Of a DNA stretch of 64,000 nucleotides, positions 40,318-48,127 are shown one piece after another (position 1 is the first letter of the stretch; the number at the start of each line of letters is the position of its first letter). The notes beneath the pieces are model-generated. The model saw nothing but the letters and a program-made list of their open reading frames with translations. It did no database searches and was not told where the DNA came from. Source of the stretch: Pseudomonas simiae. GTDB taxonomy: Bacteria; Pseudomonadota; Gammaproteobacteria; Pseudomonadales; Pseudomonadaceae. The DNA lies in the NCBI RefSeq assembly GCF_900111895.1, contig NZ_FOKB01000003.1, positions 658,869 through 722,868 on the forward strand, given 5' to 3'. A program made the translations under genes and the position numbers.

Positions 40318-41586
40318 ATGACCATGAAAGCACTTGTTATCGCGACCTTCGCGCTTTTCAGCAGTTGCTCTGTCAGCGCCGCTGAAACTGACTTGATCAA
40401 GCAAGGTGAATACCTGGCCCGCGCGGGTGACTGCGTGGCCTGCCACACCGCGAAGGGTGGAAAACCGTTTGCCGGTGGCCTGCCAATGGAAACCCCCATT
40501 GGCGTGATCTATTCCACCAACATCACCCCGGACAAGACCGGCCTGGGCGACTACAGCTTCGAAGACTTCGACAAGGCTGTGCGCCATGGCGTCGCCAAGA
40601 GCGGTAGTACGCTCTACCCGGCGATGCCCTACCCGTCTTACGCACGTGTCAGCGACAGCGATATGCAGGCGTTGTACGCGTACTTCATGAAGGGGGTGGA
40701 ACCCGTCGCTCAAGAGAACAAGGACAGTGACATTCCGTGGCCCTTGAGCATGCGCTGGCCGTTGGCGGCATGGCGCTGGATGTTTGCGCCTGCCGTCGAG
40801 GAGCATCAGGCGCAAGCCGTCGTCGACCCGGTGATCAGCCGGGGTGCCTACCTGGTGGAGGGCCTTGGCCATTGCGGTGCGTGCCATACGCCACGGGCGT
40901 TGACCATGCAGGAAAAAGCCCTGAGTGCCACTGACGGCAACGCCTTCCTGGCCGGCAGCGCGCCGCTCGAAGGCTGGATCGCGAAAAGCCTGCGTGGCGA
41001 TCACAAGGACGGCCTCGGTAGCTGGAGCGAGGAGCAACTGGTGCAGTTCCTCAAGACCGGCCGCAGTGACCGCAGCGCAGTATTTGGTGGCATGAGCGAC
41101 GTTGTCGTCCACAGCATGCAGTACATGTCGGAAAATGACCTGACGGCTATCGCCCGTTACCTCAAGAGTTTACCGGCGGTGGACCCCAAGGACTCACCGC
41201 ACACGTATGACAAGCAAGTGGCCGAGGCCTTGTGGAAAGGCGACGACAGCCAGCGGGGCGCCTCGGTGTATATCGACAACTGCGCGGCCTGCCACCGTAC
41301 CGACGGCCATGGCTACACACGGGTGTTCCCAGCGCTGGCGGGCAACCCGGTGTTGCAGACGGCGGATGCCACGTCATTGATCAATATCGTGTTGAACGGT
41401 GGTACCTTGCCGGCCACTCACACGGCACCGTCCACGTTCACCATGCCGGCATTCGCTTGGCGCCTGTCGGATCAGGAAGTGGCTGATGTTGTCAGTTTTG
41501 TCCGGGGCAGCTGGGGTAATACAGGTGGCGCAATCAGTGCTGCTCAAGTTGCAGACATACGTAAAAAATCGGGCGATAAGAATTAA
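40318..41586 (+). CDS. Gluconate 2-dehydrogenase-type triheme cytochrome c subunit
   Basis: 422 residues. Signal peptide (KALVIATFALFSSCSVSAA), then three CxxCH heme sites at about residues 39 (CVACH), 186 (CGACH) and 322 (CAACH). It takes electrons from the FAD subunit and passes them to ubiquinone at the periplasmic face. It lies six bases after the alpha subunit gene and completes the complex. The SD AAGGAG overlaps the end of the upstream gene. Confidence 0.93.
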   Translation: MTMKALVIATFALFSSCSVSAAETDLIKQGEYLARAGDCVACHTAKGGKPFAGGLPMETPIGVIYSTNITPDKTGLGDYSFEDFDKAVRHGVAKSGSTLYPAMPYPSYARVSDSDMQALYAYFMKGVEPVAQENKDSDIPWPLSMRWPLAAWRWMFAPAVEEHQAQAVVDPVISRGAYLVEGLGHCGACHTPRALTMQEKALSATDGNAFLAGSAPLEGWIAKSLRGDHKDGLGSWSEEQLVQFLKTGRSDRSAVFGGMSDVVVHSMQYMSENDLTAIARYLKSLPAVDPKDSPHTYDKQVAEALWKGDDSQRGASVYIDNCAACHRTDGHGYTRVFPALAGNPVLQTADATSLINIVLNGGTLPATHTAPSTFTMPAFAWRLSDQEVADVVSFVRGSWGNTGGAISAAQVADIRKKSGDKN

Positions 41587-41604
41587 CTAAAGTTAGAGTG
41601 GGAA

Positions 41605-41637
41605 GCCCAACTTATAGGTTATTGATATAAGTTGGGC
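41605..41637. terminator. Hairpin after the gluconate dehydrogenase operon
   Basis: GCCCAACTTAT pairs perfectly with ATAAGTTGGGC around 11 bases. No U-tract follows on the plus strand, so it could be an RNA 3'-end stabiliser or a weak terminator between convergent genes. Confidence 0.5.
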
Positions 41638-41663
41638 GGCTGTAGTTAGTCGGTGTAATTAGT

Positions 41664-41921
41664 TTAATTCCGAGTTTTCTGGCAGGTCATTGCAAACGCG
41701 TTGGCCATGGTCAGAAAAAATGCCTTGTCCTCGTCGTCAAAGTCGCCGTCATTGTCCAGGTCCGTTGGCGATGATGTGGTGTCGTAGTGGCCGTCTTTCC
41801 TGGATGAAGAGGCGTACATGGCGTACGAAAGAACCCCATTGTTAAAACGTTCGAGCAACACTTCAGGGCTGTTATCTTTTTCAAAATCCTCACACGTTAA
41901 GCGCAGTTCGTCCTGAGACAT
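41664..41921 (-). CDS. Hypothetical protein with an EF-hand-like calcium loop
   Basis: 85 residues, no signal peptide. The segment DLDNDGDFDDEDKAFF has the DxDxDGxxxxxD spacing of a single EF-hand or dockerin calcium loop, followed by a helix (FFLTMANAFAMTCQ). Two cysteines (LTCEDF, MTCQK). A good AAGGA site lies before the ATG, so translation is likely. Base composition is less GC-rich than around it. Convergent with the gluconate dehydrogenase operon. Family not recognised. Confidence 0.55.
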   Translation of the reverse strand: MSQDELRLTCEDFEKDNSPEVLLERFNNGVLSYAMYASSSRKDGHYDTTSSPTDLDNDGDFDDEDKAFFLTMANAFAMTCQKTRN

Positions 41922-42110
41922 ATAGAGGTCCTTCTGGTTGGTTACTAAGTTGAGACTGGATCATAGTTGCAGAACAAAAGTTTAATCCACGACTCAAGTG
42001 TGGCGATTTATGTCGTGAAAGTTCGTATGTAATACGGTGCGTTTTCAGCTGTCAGGAGATGGCCTCGAAACTTCCCGCTCGACGGTGCTGGCGCGAAATG
42101 CCAGGTTCAA

Positions 42111-42132
42111 ATACTGTATGTGGATACAGTAT
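42111..42132. promoter_or_regulatory. LexA (SOS) box upstream of the radical SAM gene
   Basis: CTGTATGTGGATACAG matches CTG-N10-CAG exactly (42114-42129), and the palindrome extends outward as ATA/TAT. It is very close to the consensus TACTGTATATATATACAGTA. It lies about 15 bases before the start codon, over the likely promoter. Confidence 0.88.
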
Positions 42133-42144
42133 AGAGGTATGCCC

Positions 42145-43203
42145 ATGAGTTCTCTCCTGCCGCCCCGTGGCCGAGGCACGGCCACCAACCTGCATAACCG
42201 CTTTGCGCCTACGGTGAGCGTGGCCGAGGACGATGGTTGGTTTCAGGAAGTGCCACCGACCCAGGGCACTGAAGTGCGTATCGAGACGGCCAAGAGCATC
42301 ATCACCCGCAACAACTCGCCGGACCTGCCGTTTGATCGTTCGATCAACCCCTACCGTGGCTGCGAGCATGGCTGCATCTACTGCTATGCGCGGCCCAGCC
42401 ATGCTTATTGGGATATGTCACCGGGGTTGGATTTCGAAACCAAACTGATCGCCAAGACCAACGCCGCCGATGTGTTGGAGCAGCAACTGTCGAAGCCGGG
42501 TTATGTGTGCGCGCCGATCAATCTGGGGTCCAATACCGACCCGTACCAGCCGATCGAGCGCGAGTACAAGATCACCCGGCAAATCCTGGAAGTGCTGCTG
42601 CGCTATCGCCACCCGGTGACCATTATCACCAAGGGATCGCTGATTTTGCGCGATCTGGACCTGCTCACTGAGTTGGCGCGCCAGCGGCTGGTGGCCGTGA
42701 TGATCAGCCTCACCAGCCTGGACGACGAACTCAAGCGCATCCTGGAGCCACGCACGGCGGCGCCCAAGGCGCGGTTGCGGGCGATTCGGGTGATGCGTGA
42801 GGCGGGGGTTCCGGTGGGCGTGTTGTGTTCGCCCATGATCCCGATGATCAACGACAGTGAATTGGAGAGTCTGCTGACCGAGGCCCATGCCGCTGGCGCG
42901 CAAAGTGCCGCGTACATGATGCTGCGCCTGCCGCTGGAGGTGGCACCGCTGTTCGAGGAGTGGCTGGCGGCGCATTACCCGCAGCGCGCGACCCATGTGA
43001 TGAGCCTGGTGCGCCAGGTGCGTGGTGGTGAAGTGTATGACAGCCGCTTTGGCGTGCGCATGCGGGGTGAAGGGCCGTTTGCCGACTTGCTGGCTCAACG
43101 CTTCAGTAAAGCGATCAAGCGTCTTGGTCTTGATCGGCGGGAAGGTTTTAATCTGGATTGCACGGCCTTTTGCCCTCCGGGCAGACAGATGGCTTTGTTG
43201 TAA
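42145..43203 (+). CDS. PA0069-type radical SAM protein, SOS-regulated
   Basis: 352 residues. The radical SAM cluster motif CEHGCIYC starts at about residue 73, giving the Cx3Cx2C ligands of a [4Fe-4S] centre. Conserved flanks are FDRSINPYRG, INLGSNTDPYQPIEREYKIT and TIITKGSLILRDLDLL. The family (PA0069, Rv2578c-like; relatives include spore photoproduct lyase-like repair enzymes) has no settled substrate. ATG at 42145 has GAGG seven bases upstream; ATG 42139 is too close to it. A LexA box overlaps the promoter, pointing to a DNA-damage role. Confidence 0.9.
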   Translation: MSSLLPPRGRGTATNLHNRFAPTVSVAEDDGWFQEVPPTQGTEVRIETAKSIITRNNSPDLPFDRSINPYRGCEHGCIYCYARPSHAYWDMSPGLDFETKLIAKTNAADVLEQQLSKPGYVCAPINLGSNTDPYQPIEREYKITRQILEVLLRYRHPVTIITKGSLILRDLDLLTELARQRLVAVMISLTSLDDELKRILEPRTAAPKARLRAIRVMREAGVPVGVLCSPMIPMINDSELESLLTEAHAAGAQSAAYMMLRLPLEVAPLFEEWLAAHYPQRATHVMSLVRQVRGGEVYDSRFGVRMRGEGPFADLLAQRFSKAIKRLGLDRREGFNLDCTAFCPPGRQMALL

Positions 43204-43212
43204 ACTGAAGAG

Positions 43213-43381
43213 GTGAAACGCGAAACTCCTGTAGGAATGGTCGCGTTTTGATATCACTGAAACCCGCGATCTAGAGCGGTTCATTCAGTTTGAGTTAAGT
43301 TTCGACGGTTACCTTGTTCAGCGACTGACTGATGAGTCGGCGCTCTGGCCTCTGGCGTATTACAACTTTTCCATTGGCTAA
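43213..43381 (+). pseudogene. Small broken ORF, restorable by removing one T
   Basis: Reading from GTG 43213 gives KRETPVGMVAF then a TGA at 43249-43251. If the TTTT run at 43246-43249 had three Ts, the frame would continue FDITETRDLERFIQFELS and end LAYYNFSIG at the TAA 43379-43381, about 55 residues in all. The downstream piece has protein-like composition but no start codon of its own. It may be a decayed small gene, a gene fragment, or a base-call error. No ribosome-binding site at a good distance is seen. Confidence 0.35.
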
Positions 43382-43430
43382 GCGTCGAACTGACCTGAAA
43401 ACTCCCCTGCATTAATCAAGAGGATGAATC

Positions 43431-44162
43431 ATGAGTGACAAGGATAAACAGCCGTTGGCTGCGTCGGCTTCTGCCTCTTCGGTGGCTGAAACCGCCGATG
43501 CAGCGCTAAAGCATATCGTTGACGGCTTTTTGCATTTCCATCACGACGTCTTCCCCCAGCAGGAAGAGCTCTTCAAAAAACTTGCCACGGCTCAGAGCCC
43601 ACGGGCGATGTTCATTACCTGTGCCGACTCGCGCATCGTGCCCGAGCTGATCACCCAAAGTTCGCCTGGCGACCTGTTCGTGACGCGTAACGTCGGCAAC
43701 GTGGTGCCGCCTTACGGCCAGATGAACGGCGGTGTGTCCACGGCCATCGAGTACGCGGTACTGGCCTTGGGCGTACAGCACATCATCGTCTGCGGGCACT
43801 CCGATTGCGGCGCCATGCGCGCGGTACTCAACCCCGACAGCCTGGAGAAGATGCCGACGGTCAAAGCCTGGTTGCGGCATGCCGAGGTCGCCAAGACCAT
43901 GGTCCATGACAATTGCGACTGCGCCAACGAAGGCGAGAGCATGAAGGTGCTGACCGAAGAAAACGTCATCGCCCAGCTGCAACATTTGCGCACCCACCCC
44001 TCCGTGGCTTCGCGCATGGCCAACGGTCATTTATTTATTCATGGTTGGATCTACAACATCGAGACCAGTGAAATCCGGGCCTACGATGCGGACCAGTCTG
44101 CGTTCCGCCCATTGAGCGGCGACGGGCCGATTCCTTCCGCGACGCCTAAAGCGCGCTTCTAA
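43431..44162 (+). CDS. Beta-class carbonic anhydrase
   Basis: 243 residues. Interconverts CO2 and bicarbonate. Zinc site complete: Cys64, with Asp66 and Arg68 (FITCADSRIV), then His123 and Cys126 (CGHSDCGAMR). The N-terminal 25 residues are Ser/Ala-rich and low complexity. No signal peptide, so cytoplasmic. It lies 85 bases upstream of a SulP transporter, an arrangement often read as a bicarbonate uptake pair. Confidence 0.95.
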   Translation: MSDKDKQPLAASASASSVAETADAALKHIVDGFLHFHHDVFPQQEELFKKLATAQSPRAMFITCADSRIVPELITQSSPGDLFVTRNVGNVVPPYGQMNGGVSTAIEYAVLALGVQHIIVCGHSDCGAMRAVLNPDSLEKMPTVKAWLRHAEVAKTMVHDNCDCANEGESMKVLTEENVIAQLQHLRTHPSVASRMANGHLFIHGWIYNIETSEIRAYDADQSAFRPLSGDGPIPSATPKARF

Positions 44163-44247
44163 AACACTTCCCTGCCGGGTAAAGCGGTGGCTGCCATGGA
44201 CGCAGCCAGGCTTTGCCGCGCCCGGTAAATGCCTCGGGAGAGTCATC

Positions 44248-45795
44248 ATGCGTGCTGCTCAATTGAAAGCTGTACTGCCACGGGAGCTGCTCGCCTCTGT
44301 GGTTGTGTTTCTGGTCGCCCTGCCGCTGTGCATGGGGATCGCGATTGCCTCAGGCATGCCCCCGGCCAAGGGCTTGATCACCGGAATCATCGGTGGCCTG
44401 GTGGTGGGTTGGTTGGCAGGCTCGCCGCTGCAGGTCAGTGGCCCGGCGGCGGGCCTGGCGGTGTTGGTGTTCGAGCTGGTGCGCCAGCACGGCATGCTGA
44501 TGCTCGGGCCGATCCTGTTGTTGGCGGGTTTCCTGCAACTGGTGGCCGGGCGTTTGCGCCTGGGCTGCTGGTTCCGCGTCACGGCGCCGGCGGTGGTGTA
44601 CGGTATGCTGGCGGGGATTGGCGTATTGATTGTGTTATCCCAGATTCACGTGATGCTCGACGGCGCGCCCAAGCCTTCTGGGCTGGATAACCTGACGGGG
44701 TTCCCAGCGGCGTTGGCCGAGGCGATTCCTATCCTGGGCGGCGGCCTGGGTTGGCAGGCGGGATTGCTCGGTTTGTCGACGATGCTGGTGATGTACGCCT
44801 GGGACAAATTACGCCCGCAACGCCTGCGCTTTGTGCCGGGTGCCTTGTTGGGTGTAGGCCTGACCACGGTGGTCAGCCTGGTGCTGGCGTTGCAGGTCAA
44901 ACGCGTGGAAGTCCCGGAAAACCTCGCCGACGCTATCGACTGGCTGCGTCCCAGCGACCTGCTCAACCTCGCTGACCCCCAGTTGCTGATTGCCGCCTTC
45001 GCCGTGGCGTTTATCGCGAGCGCCGAAACCCTGCTCTCCGCCGCGGCGGTCGACCGCATGCACAGTGGTCAGCGTTCTGATTTCGATAAGGAGTTGTCCG
45101 CCCAGGGTGTCGGTAACATGCTCTGTGGTCTGCTTGGTGCCTTGCCGATGACTGGAGTGATCGTGCGTAGCTCGGCCAACGTGCAGGCCGGTGCGACCAC
45201 GCGTTTGTCGGCGATGTTCCACGGGCTGTGGCTGCTGGCGTTCGTGCTGTTGCTGTCGAGTGTGCTGCAAAGCATTCCGGTGGCGAGCCTGGCGGGTGTG
45301 TTGGTGTACACCGGGATCAAGCTGGTGGACATCAAGGCGTTCAAGGCACTGGGGCGCTATGGGCGGATGCCGATGTTTACCTACGCAGCCACGGCGTTGG
45401 CGATCATCTTTACCGACCTGCTGACCGGTGTATTGGTGGGCTTTGGTTTGACGTTGGTCAAGCTGGCGTTCAAGGCTTCGCGGCTCAAGGTCAGCTTGAT
45501 CGACTTGCCCCAGGAAGGAGAGATGGAGCTGCGTCTGACGGGGGCGGCGACCTTCCTGAAGGTGCCGGCGTTGACCCAGGTGCTCTCGACGGTACCTGCG
45601 GGCAGCACCGTGCACGTGCCGTTGAGCAACTTGAGTTACATCGACCATTCCTGCCTGGAGCTACTGGAAGAATGGGGGCGGGCCAATGCGGCCAAGGGCT
45701 CGACGCTGGTGATCGAAGCGCGCGGGTTGAAGCGCCGGTTGGAAGGTCGGGTGCGGACGACGACGGGGATAGGTTCGGCGCCGTCTGTGAGCTGA
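44248..45795 (+). CDS. SulP family transporter, possible bicarbonate importer
   Basis: 515 residues, about 12 membrane helices. Conserved SulP opening LVALPLCMGIAIASGMPPAK. The helix 8-10 region is FIASAETLLSAAAVDRMHSG and GALPMTGVIVRSSANVQAGA. A short C-terminal STAS-like domain ends the protein (PLSNLSYIDHSCLELLEEWG). Sits after the beta carbonic anhydrase gene, which suggests bicarbonate rather than sulfate as substrate. It is clearly different from the other SulP at 15.1 kb. Confidence 0.88.
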   Translation: MRAAQLKAVLPRELLASVVVFLVALPLCMGIAIASGMPPAKGLITGIIGGLVVGWLAGSPLQVSGPAAGLAVLVFELVRQHGMLMLGPILLLAGFLQLVAGRLRLGCWFRVTAPAVVYGMLAGIGVLIVLSQIHVMLDGAPKPSGLDNLTGFPAALAEAIPILGGGLGWQAGLLGLSTMLVMYAWDKLRPQRLRFVPGALLGVGLTTVVSLVLALQVKRVEVPENLADAIDWLRPSDLLNLADPQLLIAAFAVAFIASAETLLSAAAVDRMHSGQRSDFDKELSAQGVGNMLCGLLGALPMTGVIVRSSANVQAGATTRLSAMFHGLWLLAFVLLLSSVLQSIPVASLAGVLVYTGIKLVDIKAFKALGRYGRMPMFTYAATALAIIFTDLLTGVLVGFGLTLVKLAFKASRLKVSLIDLPQEGEMELRLTGAATFLKVPALTQVLSTVPAGSTVHVPLSNLSYIDHSCLELLEEWGRANAAKGSTLVIEARGLKRRLEGRVRTTTGIGSAPSVS

Positions 45796-45811
45796 CGAAA
45801 CCGGATCAAAA

Positions 45812-45902
45812 ATGTGGGAGCGGGCTTGCTCGCGAATGCAGGGTGTCAGTCACCGGAAATGTTGACTGAGTCACCGCATTCGCGAGCAAGCCCGCTCCCA
45901 CG
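45812..45902. repeat. REPIN-like inverted repeat
   Basis: GTGGGAGCGGGCTTGCTCGC and its complement enclose about 45 bases, between the convergent SulP and hypothetical genes. Almost identical to the 23.7 kb copy, including the GCATTCGCGAGCAAGCCCGC arm. Confidence 0.92.
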
Positions 45903-45926
45903 TGGGTTTTGTATTAGATCGAAGAT

Positions 45927-46574
45927 CTAGGCGGGCTGATCCAACGCCAACTCAACCCCCAACTGCCGCGACAGGCACGGCCAGCGTTTCCACGCGGCTT
46001 CTGTGTCCGGGCTCTTCAGCTGTTCGCGATAGGCTTCGACCGACTCCAGCGCAAAGCTGTCTTCGTTGAGCATTTCATCCACGGCGTGGTGTACCGCTTC
46101 ATCCAACTGGTTGGCGAAGGCTTCGCCGATCAGTTGGTGGGCGATGACATTAGCGACAGTCGTGTCGGCCGGAATCAATGGCTGGCCAAAATGCTTGATA
46201 TAGAGATCGTTCACCTCTTCCACCAATCGATGCGCCAGGTAGGCCTCGTCCAGCAGGCCGTCGAGCCCTTCGTGGCCGGCGAGGATGGCGGGCGGTTGCA
46301 GGAAGAAATGCTCGGCGATCTTCAGCACCGGCTTGATCTGGCTTTCGATACCCGCTTCGCGGGCCACGTCGTTGGCGGCGTCGAGTAAATCGGGGACGAG
46401 ATCGATGTAGGCGGTGACAAAGCGGGTCATGACAATGTGGCGATCACCGTCAGCCAGGGAGATGGCCGAATGCAGGTGCGGCAATTGTTTTTCCAGTTGC
46501 TGGGCAAGCTGGCCTGTGCTGGCTTCGTGTTGATGGGCACGGGAAATCTGCTCGCGCAATGCGGCGGTGTTCAT
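45927..46574 (-). CDS. Conserved hypothetical protein upstream of cox genes
   Basis: 215 residues from ATG 46574 (MNTAALREQISRA). Mostly helical by composition, acidic, no signal peptide or membrane helix. From memory it occupies the position of P. aeruginosa PA0104, between the carbonic anhydrase/SulP pair and coxB. Function unknown. A longer frame to 46649 adds residues with no ribosome-binding site. Confidence 0.75.
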   Translation of the reverse strand: MNTAALREQISRAHQHEASTGQLAQQLEKQLPHLHSAISLADGDRHIVMTRFVTAYIDLVPDLLDAANDVAREAGIESQIKPVLKIAEHFFLQPPAILAGHEGLDGLLDEAYLAHRLVEEVNDLYIKHFGQPLIPADTTVANVIAHQLIGEAFANQLDEAVHHAVDEMLNEDSFALESVEAYREQLKSPDTEAAWKRWPCLSRQLGVELALDQPA

Positions 46575-46941
46575 GAAAGCTCCAGTGATGCAGGTGTAGG
46601 AAAAGGGAGAGGATAAGGTAGCTCGTTTATACGAGCGTCTAAGACGCATTTGTCATAATTATTTCATGGTTATGCGCCACCGTTATATCGAATTGCCATC
46701 GTTCGTCGGATAAACGATTCCGCTCCCGGTTTTATTGGCTATTTCCGGTCATTTCTACTCATTTGCCCCTACGCATTGCAGGGTTGCAGAGCGTGTCTAT
46801 ACTCGGGTTTGTACGCGATTAGCTGATGACGCCAGACTGCATAAGCAGGCAAGGCCAGGCGGTTGTAAGCAGTATGGAAGCCGCTCCCTTCGACGCAGGT
46901 GCAAACCGGCGGGATAACAAGAACGATAAGGGGAACCCGCA
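46575..46941. other. Intergenic region before the cox operon
   Basis: 367 bases with no credible ORF. It holds the start side of the hypothetical gene, a predicted coxB promoter near 46776-46803 and a long leader of about 130 bases ahead of coxB. I see no further named element. Confidence 0.6.
46776..46803 (+). promoter_or_regulatory. Predicted coxB promoter
   Basis: TTGCAG (-35) and TATACT (-10) separated by 16 bases, about 140 bases upstream of coxB. RpoS-type -10 features cannot be excluded. Confidence 0.5.
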
Positions 46942-48069
46942 ATGATGCGACATCCACACGTTTGGATGGGCCTCCTGTTGTGGTCGGTATTCGGCCAGGC
47001 ACATGCCGCCTGGACAACGAATATGGCGCCAGGGGCGACAGAAGTCAGTCACGCTGTGTTCGACCTGCACATGACCATTTTCTGGATCTGTGTGGTGATC
47101 GGCATCATCGTGTTTGGCGCGATGTTCTGGTCGATGATCCTTCATCGCCGGTCCACGGGCCAGGTCGCGGCCAAGTTCCACGAGAGCACCACCGTGGAAA
47201 TCCTCTGGACCGTCGTGCCCTTGTTGATCCTGATCGCGATGGCCATTCCTGCGACCAAGACCTTGATTAATATCTACGACAGCAGTGAGTCGGATATCGA
47301 TATCCAGGTCACCGGCTACCAGTGGAAGTGGCATTACAAATACCTGGGCCAGGACGTGGAGTTCTTCAGCAACCTGGCCACGCCTGCCGAGCAGATCCAC
47401 AACCAGGCGACCAAAGGTGAACACTACCTGCTGGAAGTCGACCAGCCCCTGGTATTGCCAGTGGGCGCCAAGGTGCGCTTTCTGGTGACGGCCGCCGACG
47501 TGATCCACTCCTGGTGGGTGCCGGCCTTTGCGGTCAAGCGCGACGCCATTCCCGGTTTCGTCAATGAGGCCTGGACCCGCGTTGAGAAACCCGGCATCTA
47601 CCGTGGCCAGTGCGCCGAACTGTGCGGCAAGGACCACGGTTTCATGCCCATTGTGGTCGAGGTCAAGTCCAAGGCCGATTACGAGACCTGGCTTGGCGAG
47701 CGCAAGGCAGAGGCCGCCAAGCTCAAGGAGCTGACCTCTAAAGAGTGGACGTTGGAAGAGTTGGTGGCCCGTGGCGACAAGGTCTACCACACCACCTGCG
47801 TGGCCTGTCACCAGGCCGAAGGCCAGGGCCTGCCGCCGATGTTCCCGGCGCTCAAGGGCTCGAAGATCGCCACCGGCCCCGCAGCTGATCACCTGAGCAT
47901 TGTCTACCACGGCAAGCCCGGCACCGCGATGGCGGCCTTTGGCAAACAGCTCTCGGAAGTGGATATCGCTGCCGTAGTGACCTACGAGCGCAATGCCTGG
48001 GGCAACAACAAAGGCGACATGGTCACGCCTAAAGACGTGCTGGCCATCAAGCAGGCGGAAAGCAAATGA
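46942..48069 (+). CDS. coxB: Cytochrome c oxidase subunit II with fused cytochrome c domain
   Basis: 375 residues. Signal peptide, two membrane helices (about 40-65 and 85-105), then the periplasmic cupredoxin domain with the CuA site CAELCGKDHGFMP. The C-terminal 90 residues form a cytochrome c domain with CVACH near 288. This is the caa3-like subunit II layout of Pseudomonas aa3 oxidases; electrons enter from cytochrome c through CuA. The C-terminal heme domain may also act as an electron entry point. Confidence 0.96.
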   Translation: MMRHPHVWMGLLLWSVFGQAHAAWTTNMAPGATEVSHAVFDLHMTIFWICVVIGIIVFGAMFWSMILHRRSTGQVAAKFHESTTVEILWTVVPLLILIAMAIPATKTLINIYDSSESDIDIQVTGYQWKWHYKYLGQDVEFFSNLATPAEQIHNQATKGEHYLLEVDQPLVLPVGAKVRFLVTAADVIHSWWVPAFAVKRDAIPGFVNEAWTRVEKPGIYRGQCAELCGKDHGFMPIVVEVKSKADYETWLGERKAEAAKLKELTSKEWTLEELVARGDKVYHTTCVACHQAEGQGLPPMFPALKGSKIATGPAADHLSIVYHGKPGTAMAAFGKQLSEVDIAAVVTYERNAWGNNKGDMVTPKDVLAIKQAESK

Positions 48070-48127
48070 CTTACCTCAAGGCGTCTACCTCGACCCGCCC
48101 CGCCCACTCGCTTGCAGGAGAACGGCC

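Noticed and set aside
39187..41112. Open frame of 641 codons opposite the gluconate dehydrogenase genes
   Set aside because: Antisense to two well-supported genes and lacks any family signature.
42037..42144. Upstream extension of the radical SAM gene
   Set aside because: It would place the LexA box inside the coding sequence; the better start has GAGG at proper distance.
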